A stretch of 27,385 bases of DNA from Candidatus Wallbacteria bacterium (GTDB lineage: Bacteria; Muiribacteriota; JAQTZZ01). The notes under the pieces are model-generated. The model was not told where the DNA came from, searched no databases, and saw only the letters and a list, made by a program, of their open reading frames with translations. The position numbers were made by a program, and so were the translations under genes. Positions 7,107 to 14,988 of this stretch are shown one piece after another. Within the stretch, counting starts at the first letter, position 1. Each line of letters opens with the position of its first letter. Where the stretch lies: contig JAQTZZ010000056.1 of NCBI GenBank assembly GCA_028687545.1, forward strand, positions 1 through 27,385, in the 5' to 3' direction.

Positions 7107-7868
7107 TCAATCCATCTCGAAAAAATGCCGGGCATTGCCGGTAGTCTTATCTGCAAGCTGATCAGCAGGCATCGAAAGTATTTCGGCGACCCGCTTCAGG
7201 ATCAGTGTAAGCAGTGCGGGTTCGTTCCGCTTTCCGCGGAAAGGTACAGGAGTCATATAGGGAGAATCGGTTTCCAGCAGCAAGTGCTCTGCACCGATTC
7301 TTTGGAGTACCTCGAGCGGTTTTCTGGCATTCTTGAAAGTGACTGCTCCTCCCAGGGCAAGGTAGTACCCCTTTTTCAGATATTCTTCGGCCATTTCGGC
7401 AGAACCGGAAAAGCAGTGCAGCAGCGTAGGTCCATCGTGCTCAAAAAGAATCTCACGGGTTTCCAAAGCAGCTTCCCTGGAATGCACAACTATTTTCTTC
7501 CCGAGTTCCCGCGCCATTTCAAGCTGGCGGACAAAAACCGAGCGCTGCAGATCTCTTGGTGAATTATCATAATGATAGTCGAGCCCGATTTCACCTAATG
7601 CCAGAACCTTGGGATGCGAAAGCGCTGATTTCAGCCAGCTGTAATCATCTTCACTTATCCCTTTGGCTTCGTGTGGATGAAAACCGATCACAGCAAAAAT
7701 GTTCGGATTTTTATCAGCAAGTTCGATGGTTTCCTGAGAGGATTTCCTGTCAAATCCCACATTGATCACAGTCTCCACTCCCGCTTCAGTGGCTCTTTTC
7801 AGTACATCCGTCAGGTCGGAGGCAAATTCGGACATGTTCAAATGCGCATGGGTGTCAATGAGCAGCAT
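7107..7868 (-). CDS. tatD: TatD-family metal-dependent deoxyribonuclease
   Basis: 253 residues, the normal length for TatD/YcfH hydrolases with a TIM-barrel fold. Metal ligands are visible in order: T-H-A-H-L (His7, His9), G-E-I-G-L-D-Y-H (Glu), V-V-H-S-R-E-A (His), L-L-H-C-F-S-G-S (His) and L-E-T-D-S-P-Y-M (Asp). Family members are Mg2+-dependent 3'-5' exonucleases or D-aminoacyl-tRNA deacylase-like enzymes. Its ATG lies inside the end of the HD-GYP gene (14-base overlap), and its stop overlaps or abuts the PilZ start, so it is translated within the c-di-GMP operon. Nothing suggests a direct part in signalling. Confidence 0.93.
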   Translation of the reverse strand: MLLIDTHAHLNMSEFASDLTDVLKRATEAGVETVINVGFDRKSSQETIELADKNPNIFAVIGFHPHEAKGISEDDYSWLKSALSHPKVLALGEIGLDYHYDNSPRDLQRSVFVRQLEMARELGKKIVVHSREAALETREILFEHDGPTLLHCFSGSAEMAEEYLKKGYYLALGGAVTFKNARKPLEVLQRIGAEHLLLETDSPYMTPVPFRGKRNEPALLTLILKRVAEILSMPADQLADKTTGNARHFFEMD

Positions 7869-9390
7869 CTGCCAGCTTCGTCAATTCTTCCCCGGTAACG
7901 TGCAGTTTGATGCTGCCGCGATCATAGGCGCTGACAAAAGCCTCCACCACCCGCGGATCAAACTGGCTGCCCGAGCAGTTCCTGATCTCCTTCAAAGCTA
8001 TCTCGACCGGCAGTCCCTTACGGTAAGGTCTGTCTGAAGTCATGGCGTCGAAAGTGTCCGCCACCGCTATGATGCGCGCACCGAGTGGAATCGCTTCACC
8101 CACCAAGCCATCAGGATATCCTTTTCCGTCGAAACGTTCGTGATGATGTCTGACCAGCAGGGTTACATCCTTGAGAAAATCAATGGATTTGAGTATCTCA
8201 AAGCCGATCACAGGATGCTTTTTAATGCTGCCGAATTCTTCATTGGTCAGCCGCCCGGGTTTATTAAGGATCTGCTCCATGACTCCGATTTTTCCGATGT
8301 CATGCAGCAGACCCGCATATTCAAGTTTTTCGATTTCAGCCTGTGATAATTTCATCTCCCGGGCGATCGGGATCGTATATTCAGTTACAGCTGTGGAATG
8401 CCCGCTCGTATATTTGTCTTTAGCGTCAATGGCTGCGGAAAGAGCCCTGACGGTCGAAATATAGCTCTTATGCATGTTTTCATACAGACTCGCGTTCTCG
8501 ATGGCGATGGCAGCCTGGGAAGCCATGGTCATGGCCATTTCCAGGTCTGAGTCGTTGAATTCCCGTCCATTGATCTTATTGTTGACAGAGAGTACTCCGA
8601 TCACTTCGTCCTTGATCTTCAGCGGCACGCAGACCAGCGAATTAGTCCGGTATTTTTTCTCCTGGCTCCTTACATGCGCAAATCGCGGATCTAGATCGAT
8701 ATCCTTGATCAGCAGGTTTTCACCAGTCTTAGCCACATATCCAACGATGCGGTCTCCGACCTTGATATTGGAGCGTTGAGCCACCTCTTCGGTCATTCCA
8801 CGGTAAATCTTGGGAACCAGCAGCTGGTTTTCCTTGTCCAGCAGGAACAGCGTGACTATTTCAACTTTCAGGAGATTTGTGGCAATATCAAGGATCATGT
8901 TCAGCAGCCGTTCAAGGTCCAGAATTGAGTTGAGTGCTTTGGAGATGATCTGGAAATTGTTGATTTCGATCAGTTTTTCTTCGAGTTTCTGGTTGATGTC
9001 GATCAGGAAGGATTTGAGCTGTTTCACATCATAGAAAATATCGATCATCATGATGAAAAGAACTGAAAGCACAACGATTCTCTGGACGGAAAGCAGCGCA
9101 GGAGTGAAATCCGTGGTCAGAAAGATGAGTGAGAGCAGCTGGAAAAAGCCCAGTGCCACCAGATACCAGTCAATGTTCAGCGCCAGAGGGTTGAAAAGCA
9201 GGTTGTAAATCCTGACTTCTTTGCGCTTCAGGATCTGCAGGGCCAGGTAGAAAAAAAGCAGCAGAGAAATCAGCAGAGCGGCAATCCCCTGTCCTGACCG
9301 ATAAAGGAGCAGACAGCTTTCCGCGGTCAGCAGAGAGAAGACGAAGATGATTGTAGCATGTAGTTTAGCCAAACGGCATCTCCAATTCAC
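7855..9390 (-). CDS. Membrane GAF/HD-GYP c-di-GMP phosphodiesterase
   Basis: 511 residues. The N-terminus has about four hydrophobic segments (roughly 12-30, 35-53, 75-92, 103-120), then a short coiled coil, a GAF domain (about 150-305) and an HD-GYP domain (about 310-495). Catalytic motifs are intact: S-G-H (His331), H-D-I-G-K-I (His363/Asp364), H-P-V-I-G (His392), H-H-H-E (415-418), D-G-K-G-Y-P (421-426) and A-D-T-F-D-A-M-T. It should hydrolyse c-di-GMP. The start is GTG at 9390, overlapping the cyclase stop as GTGA. A TTG at 9372 with GGAG upstream is an alternative. It sits between the cyclase and tatD. Confidence 0.92.
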   Translation of the reverse strand: MNWRCRLAKLHATIIFVFSLLTAESCLLLYRSGQGIAALLISLLLFFYLALQILKRKEVRIYNLLFNPLALNIDWYLVALGFFQLLSLIFLTTDFTPALLSVQRIVVLSVLFIMMIDIFYDVKQLKSFLIDINQKLEEKLIEINNFQIISKALNSILDLERLLNMILDIATNLLKVEIVTLFLLDKENQLLVPKIYRGMTEEVAQRSNIKVGDRIVGYVAKTGENLLIKDIDLDPRFAHVRSQEKKYRTNSLVCVPLKIKDEVIGVLSVNNKINGREFNDSDLEMAMTMASQAAIAIENASLYENMHKSYISTVRALSAAIDAKDKYTSGHSTAVTEYTIPIAREMKLSQAEIEKLEYAGLLHDIGKIGVMEQILNKPGRLTNEEFGSIKKHPVIGFEILKSIDFLKDVTLLVRHHHERFDGKGYPDGLVGEAIPLGARIIAVADTFDAMTSDRPYRKGLPVEIALKEIRNCSGSQFDPRVVEAFVSAYDRGSIKLHVTGEELTKLADAAH

Positions 9391-11522
9391 TCATTTTTAA
9401 TAATCTCAGTGGAAAACTTGATTACCCGGTTTCTCCCATTTTCTTTAGCATAATAAAGAGACCTGTCCGCACATTCGATCAGGTTCTTCTTTTCGGTGGC
9501 GTCTTTCCCGTATTCCGACACGCCTATTGAAATCGTAATGGGGACCTTTTTCCCATCCACCATGAATTCATATTCTTCAACCGATTTCCGGATGCGTTCG
9601 GCCGGTATCATCGCCTCATCCTTACCGATTCCAGGGCAGATCACGGCAAACTCCTCGCCTCCGTAACGGGCAACCATGTCGAATTCCCTGACGCTGCTTT
9701 CCAGCAGTCTGGATACTGTCCGCAGCACCCTGTCTCCAACCTGATGTCCGTAAGTGTCGTTGAAGCTCTTGAAATGGTCGATGTCTGTAATCATCATCGA
9801 GAATGGCTTGTTGGAATACCTTGATCGCTCTATCTCGGAGTCCATTTTCTGCTGGAAATACTGATGGTTGTAAAGCTTGGTCAGCCCATCTGTGACCGCC
9901 TGGCGGTAAAGTTTGGCATTGTCGATGGCGATCGCTGCATGTATGCTGAGAGCCCTGAAAAGATCCAGGTCTTTTTTATCGAAGGAGTAGGCTACCTTCT
10001 TCCTGACATTCACTACTCCAAGAATTTTATCCTTGGCGATCAGCGGTGCAGACATCAGACACCCTTCTTCCACTGATCTGCCCTTGAGTTCAGCGAATCC
10101 AGGCTCTTTCTTGGTATCAAAGATAATCAGTTCTTTCCTGATCCTGAAAACCCAGCCGACAATCCCTTCGCCCGGTGAGACCCTGGTGTTTCGCACGACA
10201 TCCGGCGGCAATCCGTAAGAAGCTTCGATCGTCAGCTCGGAACTTGTATCGTCGAAAAGCATGATGGAACCTGTGTCGGCATCCAGAACCTGGATATTCT
10301 TGTCCAGAATTTTTTTCAGCAACTGGCGGTAATCAAGCACAGAAGAAATGTCTTTGGAGACCTCGATCAGAATTTCCATTTCGTCGATCTTCTTGCGCAG
10401 GTCGATTCTCATTTTATCGAACTGTTCAGTCAATTCGCCGATTTCGTCATTGCTGCTGACTGTAAGCGACGTGGCCAGGTCTCCTCTTGCGATGTTCTGG
10501 GCTCCGATCACCAGTTTTTTCAGGGAAGCCGTGAAGTTGTGCGCCAGATACATGCTGATGAAAATAGCAATCAGAAAGCTGATCAGCAGCATATAGACAG
10601 CCTGATGAAACATTATATAAACTTTCTGATACGCTTCGTCAGATTCCTGCTCAACAATCACTCCCCAGTTGATCCTCAGATATTGTTTGAGTTCCTTCGA
10701 AGAGTAATAGTCTTTGAGCTTGGCATAGGCAGAGAGAAAATACTTCGCCCGCTCGCTGTCTTTGAATTCATTCCTGCCGCCGCCGCTCTGGCTGTTGAAG
10801 ACCATGCGGGCAGCCGGATGGGTCTGCATCGGCCTGCAGATGACTTCCTGGCTGTTGGAGTGTGCCATCAGCCTGAAATTGTCGTCGATCACGAAAGCGA
10901 AGCCTGTGTGTCCTATCTGGATGCGGTTCACGATCGGCCAGATCTCCGTAAGATTGAGCTTGGCGATTATCACACCAACAAGTTGATACAGTTCATTCCG
11001 AATTTGAAATCCCATGTAGAGATACGGATAGGTTTTACCCCAGCGGGTAAAAAAAACCGGAGAAATGTATCCATGACTCTCACCGAAATAAAAAATCATC
11101 TGCCAGATCTGCGTAATTTCTTCCATTTCTTCTTTTTTTTCGGTGGTCAGGACATAGCCTTCTTTTTTCTTGATGGAAAGGCCGTCATAATCGGTAGAAA
11201 TAAGGTAAAGTTCATCAAAAATCTCGAAATTTTCCACCAGGGATTTCAGTGAATGTTTGGCAGTTTCAAATTCCATCTTTTTCACTGAAGGATTTCTGAT
11301 AGCGGTTTCGATGATGTTCTGCGCATTTTTGACGATCTGGTTGAGTTCCTGGGCTACGATATTGGCAATTTCAAGGTTCTGCTCGAGAACATTGTCTGTG
11401 ATGGCGCTCTTGATTTCCATGACTGCGCCGTATCCTAGAAAAATCAAAGGAATAACCGCAATTCCAACGAAGGTGATGAGGAGCTTGGTGCGTAACGGGA
11501 TTCTAATCGCTTTTTCAGTCAT
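9387..11522 (-). CDS. Membrane Cache-HAMP-GAF-GGDEF diguanylate cyclase
   Basis: 711 residues. Transmembrane helix 1 spans about 13-33 and helix 2 about 305-327, enclosing a periplasmic Cache-like sensor domain. A HAMP domain (about 328-380), a GAF domain (about 390-540) and a C-terminal GGDEF domain (about 545-705) follow. The active site reads R-Y-G-G-E-E-F (GGEEF 621-625), with Asp580/Asp582 in D-I-D-H-F-K. An intact inhibitory I-site, R-E-F-D (612-615), lies exactly five residues before GGEEF. It should therefore make c-di-GMP in response to an extracellular ligand and be product-inhibited. It is the first gene of the operon; the ribosome site is weak. Confidence 0.93.
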   Translation of the reverse strand: MTEKAIRIPLRTKLLITFVGIAVIPLIFLGYGAVMEIKSAITDNVLEQNLEIANIVAQELNQIVKNAQNIIETAIRNPSVKKMEFETAKHSLKSLVENFEIFDELYLISTDYDGLSIKKKEGYVLTTEKKEEMEEITQIWQMIFYFGESHGYISPVFFTRWGKTYPYLYMGFQIRNELYQLVGVIIAKLNLTEIWPIVNRIQIGHTGFAFVIDDNFRLMAHSNSQEVICRPMQTHPAARMVFNSQSGGGRNEFKDSERAKYFLSAYAKLKDYYSSKELKQYLRINWGVIVEQESDEAYQKVYIMFHQAVYMLLISFLIAIFISMYLAHNFTASLKKLVIGAQNIARGDLATSLTVSSNDEIGELTEQFDKMRIDLRKKIDEMEILIEVSKDISSVLDYRQLLKKILDKNIQVLDADTGSIMLFDDTSSELTIEASYGLPPDVVRNTRVSPGEGIVGWVFRIRKELIIFDTKKEPGFAELKGRSVEEGCLMSAPLIAKDKILGVVNVRKKVAYSFDKKDLDLFRALSIHAAIAIDNAKLYRQAVTDGLTKLYNHQYFQQKMDSEIERSRYSNKPFSMMITDIDHFKSFNDTYGHQVGDRVLRTVSRLLESSVREFDMVARYGGEEFAVICPGIGKDEAMIPAERIRKSVEEYEFMVDGKKVPITISIGVSEYGKDATEKKNLIECADRSLYYAKENGRNRVIKFSTEIIKNE

Positions 11523-11555
11523 GCAGGGATTCCATCTTTAAAAAAACCTCGACTT

Positions 11556-11585
11556 ATTTTATCAGAGTAATGTACTCAGAGGCAA
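11556..11585 (-). promoter_or_regulatory. Candidate sigma70 promoter for the c-di-GMP operon
   Basis: On the minus strand TTGCCT (11580-11585) and TAAAAT (11556-11561) are separated by 18 bases, upstream of the cyclase start at 11522. It lies immediately outside one end of the structured repeat. Strength is probably moderate. Confidence 0.4.
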
Positions 11586-11589
11586 ATCA

Positions 11590-11757
11590 CAGGCTGTTGA
11601 AAAACGGCCATCTGCTTCGTTGCACTCAACCTTGGTCAGTCACCGTACGTTTCAAGTGCGTCTTGACCAATAACTGCTTTATTGGTTTAGACGCACTAGA
11701 TACGTTTCCTTCCCGCGGTTTCGTGCACCTTGCATCTGACCATTTTTGAACAGCCTG
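11590..11757. repeat. Structured dispersed repeat, copy 1
   Basis: A 168-bp element with 26-base imperfect terminal inverted repeats: CAGGCTGTT starts the left arm and AACAGCCTG ends the right arm, with 21 of 26 positions complementary. Inside is a second long hairpin at about 11655-11698: AGTGCGTCT, then ACCAATAA, a five-base loop, TTATTGGT, then AGACGCACT, the two stem segments separated by a 2x2 internal loop. It carries no open reading frame. The second copy is at 25821-25984. It separates the c-di-GMP operon from the end of the queuosine operon. It could be a MITE-like or REP-like mobile element, or a structured RNA. Confidence 0.85.
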
Positions 11758-11799
11758 CTCTTGAAATGGTTTTTTCAACAAACTGATCAAAACTCACCT

Positions 11800-12780
11800 C
11801 TAGTTTTCGGAAAGGGTCGCCACAAAAGCTTCCAGTCTCATTAACTGCTGAGGCGATACTTTTCCGGGTTGTTCTCCTTCCAGGTACAGAGTTGGAAGTT
11901 TCAGTTCCCTGCGCATGATGAAAGGTTCAAGCTGCCTGTGGCAGAAACTCTGAAGGTAATGTACGAGCCCCCGGAGTTTTCTGATCCTGGATTCCTTTTT
12001 TATATCGGCAATTCTATTCATTACTGAATAGGGATACGTATAATGGAGATATGCATTGATAAATCCAGTGAGATCTGAGCCAAGTGAAAACTGCCTTGGG
12101 ATTTCGCAGAAAACCACCCTGGCACCTAAATTTTCCAGCACCTCCAGGAGATCATCCATGATCGGTGGAACCCCGGTCAGACCAATGGGAATTTTTTTTT
12201 CACTCTCATTTTCCGGCTGATAGACCAGCTCAAGTTTTTTTCTGAAACTTTCAGGATCACCCCCGAAATCTGAAGAGGAAACCAGCAGATCAAAATACTG
12301 CCGCGAGTGAATCGACTTTAGTGTGTAAACCATGGCATCGATTTCCTGCAAGCGGTGCCGCAACGGCAGCAGGTCGAAAAAGACTGCTTCGGCCTGAGAG
12401 TAAGTAACTCCCAGATAAGACGAGAATCTGTCGATTTCCTGTCTCAGCTCTCCCGCGCTTTTTGATCTCGGATAAGAAAAAAAGTAAACGTCAATTCCCA
12501 GAAATTCGAAAATCTCGCCCAATGAAACGCAGTTTGAACAATCGCCAGGAAGCGGTATCACCACCCTCTTCAGTCCCATCAACCTGGTTACCGCATATAC
12601 TCCCTTCACCCAGCTGCAGATGTTGCGGGGCAGCCCCTCGGACTCTGCCGAGGCGATTAAAGCTGCCGGATCATGCCGATTTATGAATACATTGTTCAGG
12701 TCAAGCGGAGTCAGCCCTGCTGCCAGGATCGGTTCCACAGGTATCATAGTGGTCATTCCGACTATCTTATTTTCAGCCAT
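11800..12780 (-). CDS. HgdB/BcrC-family Fe-S protein (2-hydroxyacyl-CoA dehydratase D-component-like) in the queuosine operon
   Basis: 326 residues. Family features: an N-terminal M-I-P-V-E-P-I-L-A-A-G-L-T-P segment, N-I-C-S-W-V-K-G (Cys55), G-D-C-S-N-C (Cys81, Cys84), S-F-C-H-R-Q (Cys280), and the closing L-Y-L-E-G-E-Q-P-G followed by R-L-E-A-F-V typical of 2-hydroxyglutaryl-CoA dehydratase and benzoyl-CoA reductase subunits. Known members bind a [4Fe-4S] cluster and perform low-potential reductions, usually with an ATP-dependent activator. No activator or partner subunit is present here, and the protein is somewhat shorter than the usual 370-430 residues. It overlaps queE by 19 bases and is last in the chain. 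A deazaguanine substrate is inferred from context only. Confidence 0.75.
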   Translation of the reverse strand: MAENKIVGMTTMIPVEPILAAGLTPLDLNNVFINRHDPAALIASAESEGLPRNICSWVKGVYAVTRLMGLKRVVIPLPGDCSNCVSLGEIFEFLGIDVYFFSYPRSKSAGELRQEIDRFSSYLGVTYSQAEAVFFDLLPLRHRLQEIDAMVYTLKSIHSRQYFDLLVSSSDFGGDPESFRKKLELVYQPENESEKKIPIGLTGVPPIMDDLLEVLENLGARVVFCEIPRQFSLGSDLTGFINAYLHYTYPYSVMNRIADIKKESRIRKLRGLVHYLQSFCHRQLEPFIMRRELKLPTLYLEGEQPGKVSPQQLMRLEAFVATLSEN

Positions 12781-13403
12781 TTGTGTATCTGAGGAAGGAT
12801 TCTTACCCGCGGGAAAAGGGAAAGAATCTCAGGCATTAATTCAAGGCATTTAGTAAAACCAGCTTGAAGATTGTTCGAATCAGGCTGCAGGATAAATTCG
12901 CATCTGTTGAAATCCGTGAAATTCTCAAGATAGTGCAATATTTTGCCGGATTCGCCGCATCCGACGACCAGCTTGAAATAAAGCCTCTTCCGGCTGGATA
13001 ACTCGGCAAATTCGATCTGCTGCTCGAGCAGTCCGGCTTCAGGCTTGAGATCCATACTGATAATGTCGAGGTATCTTAAGATGCCGGACAGATCAAACGG
13101 CAGTGTCCCGTTCGTTTCCAGCAGCACCCTTTTTCTGAGCTTGAGAAAAAGAGGCAGGAACTCAGCGATGAATTCAGCCTGCAGAAGAGGTTCTCCTCCG
13201 GTCAGACAGCAGGTCGAATAGCCTGTGGAAGGACATGCGCTCAGCAGTTCTTCCGGCTCGAGCTGCAGGGTGGCCCGATGCTCCGTGTCGCAGTAACTGC
13301 AGGCCAGATTACAGCCGGAAAATCGGATAAAAAAATGAGGCTCCCCTGCAAAAACACCTTCGCCCTGAATCGACTGAAACAGTTCGCAAAGGCGGGCTTT
13401 CAT
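12762..13403 (-). CDS. queE: 7-carboxy-7-deazaguanine synthase
   Basis: 213 residues, a small radical SAM enzyme converting 6-carboxytetrahydropterin to 7-carboxy-7-deazaguanine. The N-terminal E-L-F-x-S-I-Q-G-E-G motif is typical of QueE. The cluster-binding C-x3-C-x2-C is C-N-L-A-C-S-Y-C-D (Cys31, Cys35, Cys38). L-T-G-G-E-P-L-L-Q and L-E-T-N-G-T follow, and the protein ends with the QueE-like L-P-Q-I-H-K-W. The ATG overlaps the stop of DUF366 by four bases and its own end overlaps the HgdB-like gene. Together with queC and queD, this completes the enzymes for preQ0 after GTP cyclohydrolase. Confidence 0.95.
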   Translation of the reverse strand: MKARLCELFQSIQGEGVFAGEPHFFIRFSGCNLACSYCDTEHRATLQLEPEELLSACPSTGYSTCCLTGGEPLLQAEFIAEFLPLFLKLRKRVLLETNGTLPFDLSGILRYLDIISMDLKPEAGLLEQQIEFAELSSRKRLYFKLVVGCGESGKILHYLENFTDFNRCEFILQPDSNNLQAGFTKCLELMPEILSLFPRVRILPQIHKWLKIR

Positions 13404-13957
13404 CTAGGAATAACCTTGCAGCAGGCTTTCCTGATGGAATTATGCTCGTCCCGATAGATCCTGCATGCTTCCTGCGCCAGTTTGAAAGGCTTCACCTTCA
13501 GATCCGACAACCCGGCCGCTGCCACCGGACATCCAGCAGTTTCAATGTTCAGGCCGAAATGGATCAGCGCCGAAACCGGCGAAACAGTTGCGATCGACAC
13601 GGAAAGTTTACCTCCGCGATAGTAAAGATCGTCTCCTTCCCGCCTGACGCCAGCGGGAAGCAGCTCCCGGATGATTGCTGCAAAAAGCCTCTGCCTGGCG
13701 ACAGCTTCCGCTAAACCCATCCCGAAATGTTCCAGCAGAAAATGCAGCATTTTCGGGCTGTAGATGAAATCCCGATTCAGGCTGTCCTCAAGGTCGACAA
13801 GCTGTTCACGGACTTCACATTCTCCTGCAAATGCCACCAGGGCGTCACCGAGCAGCCCGAAATTTCTGTATATGAAATGCGGGGAAAGTTCAGCTCCGGT
13901 GTATTTGAGCTGTTTCTTATGCAATAAAATCTGCATCGAATCGAGCTGAAACTTCAC
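13400..13957 (-). CDS. DUF366 family protein
   Basis: 185 residues, the usual size of DUF366. Family-like motifs in order: Y-T-G-A-E-L-S-P-H-F-I-Y-R-N-F-G-L-L-G-D-A-L-V-A-F near the start, V-D-L-E-D, Y-S-P-K-M-L-H-F-L-L-E-H-F, R-Q-R-L, then L-S-V-S-I-A-T-V-S-P-V-S-A-L-I-H-F-G-L-N-I and C-C-K-V at the end. The GTG at 13957 has GGGAGG four bases upstream. An ATG at 13936 is possible and matches the family N-terminus, but lacks a ribosome site. The function is unknown to me. It overlaps queC by 41 bases and queE by four, so it is translationally locked between two deazaguanine enzymes. Confidence 0.85.
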   Translation of the reverse strand: MKFQLDSMQILLHKKQLKYTGAELSPHFIYRNFGLLGDALVAFAGECEVREQLVDLEDSLNRDFIYSPKMLHFLLEHFGMGLAEAVARQRLFAAIIRELLPAGVRREGDDLYYRGGKLSVSIATVSPVSALIHFGLNIETAGCPVAAAGLSDLKVKPFKLAQEACRIYRDEHNSIRKACCKVIPR

Positions 13958-14624
13958 TCTGCCTCCCGATTTTCCGGAATGCCCTGATCGCCCTCAGGCA
14001 GCTTTCGCATCTGCCGCACATTTTACTCCCTCCTGCATAGCAGGAATAAAACAAGTCGTATCCGTCATGATCGCGGATTATACCAGCAATCTCGTCTTTT
14101 TTCATCTTAATTACAGGGGTCAGCATCCGGACCGAGCTGGAAGTGCTGATTTTGAAAAAAGCATTCGCAGCTTCTACAAATTCAATGGTATTATCGGGAA
14201 AAGTCTCTCCCTCTTCGCTGTTAAATCCGGCTCCCACACGCTCAATTCCAGCTGCTTCCGCAATCGATGCCGCTATGTTCAAGAAAAGACCGTTCCGGTT
14301 GGGAAGCCAGACTGCAGCAGCGGATTTTTTCAGGGCCGTTTTGTCCTCCAGATCCAGATCCTGTGGAATTCCCGCTTGAGCTCCGGTCAGCGGAGATAAA
14401 TTTGAAATTGATCTGTACCATGGCAGTGTCACCTGATGAAGCTTGCATAGATATTTTTCTGCCACGGCGTTTGCATGTTTCCGTTCCATGCGCAAGGCTT
14501 TCTGGCCATATGAAATAAAGAGCAGTTCGATCGGATGTTCCGCTTTTAAAAGATAAAAAGCAGCCAGGGAATCCAATCCACCTGAGAAAAGGTGCAGCAC
14601 CTTTTCATTCGCAATATTCGACAT
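13917..14624 (-). CDS. queC: 7-cyano-7-deazaguanine (preQ0) synthase
   Basis: About 235 residues, an ATP-dependent PP-loop enzyme that converts 7-carboxy-7-deazaguanine to preQ0 with ammonia. The P-loop is F-S-G-G-L-D-S near residues 13-19, and a C-terminal zinc-site cluster C-Y-A-G-G-S-K-M-C-G-R-C-E-S-C supplies four cysteines. I start at the ATG at 14624. A GTG at 14636 in the same frame would add four residues. Either way it overlaps queD (20-32 bases). The last 20 or so residues overlap DUF366. The segment P-N-R-N-G-L-F-L-N-I-A also fits QueC. Confidence 0.93.
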   Translation of the reverse strand: MSNIANEKVLHLFSGGLDSLAAFYLLKAEHPIELLFISYGQKALRMERKHANAVAEKYLCKLHQVTLPWYRSISNLSPLTGAQAGIPQDLDLEDKTALKKSAAAVWLPNRNGLFLNIAASIAEAAGIERVGAGFNSEEGETFPDNTIEFVEAANAFFKISTSSSVRMLTPVIKMKKDEIAGIIRDHDGYDLFYSCYAGGSKMCGRCESCLRAIRAFRKIGRQSEVSARFDADFIA

Positions 14625-14979
14625 AACAATTTTCACTTTCCCAGATGCGGACTGAGACCAGCTTGCAATCAGGATATTTCTGTTGAATCAGAAGATTGAT
14701 TTTGGAATAACAGATCCGGCTGATGTTTTCAGAAGAGGGGGATAATTCCTTGAAATCAGCGAGATCATTCAAAAGAAAATGATCGTAATCAGAAATTGCA
14801 GAGATCACAATTTTTTTCAGTTCCTTGAAATCAATCAGGATTCCAAATTCATCCAGAGTGTTTCCCTGTACAAATGCCTCCACAAAAAAATTGTGCCCGT
14901 GCATTCTCCGGCATTCATGAGGATATCCCGGCAAAAAATGTGCAGCTGAAAACTTTTCCTTGATCTTTAAGGTATACAT
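14605..14979 (-). CDS. queD: 6-carboxy-5,6,7,8-tetrahydropterin synthase
   Basis: 124 residues of the PTPS/QueD fold, the first committed step of queuosine biosynthesis, from dihydroneopterin triphosphate. Zinc ligands are F-S-A-A-H-F-L (His14) and M-H-G-H-N-F (His27, His29). The catalytic Cys23 in H-E-C-R-R-M-H-G-H has the QueD spacing (C-x3-H-G-H). The ATG has an AGAGGTG ribosome site. It begins nine bases after the YqgF-like gene and overlaps queC. No folE homologue is in the window. Confidence 0.94.
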   Translation of the reverse strand: MYTLKIKEKFSAAHFLPGYPHECRRMHGHNFFVEAFVQGNTLDEFGILIDFKELKKIVISAISDYDHFLLNDLADFKELSPSSENISRICYSKINLLIQQKYPDCKLVSVRIWESENCYVEYCE

Positions 14980-14988
14980 GTCACCTCT

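Noticed and set aside
11761-11778. TTGAAA-tggttt-TTTCAA hairpin next to repeat copy 1, considered as terminator of the queuosine chain.
   Set aside because: The stem is six AT-rich base pairs without a following U-run; too weak to call.
14980-14988. A preQ1 riboswitch before queD.
   Set aside because: Only nine bases separate queD from the preceding gene, and I saw no H-type pseudoknot aptamer upstream of the chain at 18406-18455 either.
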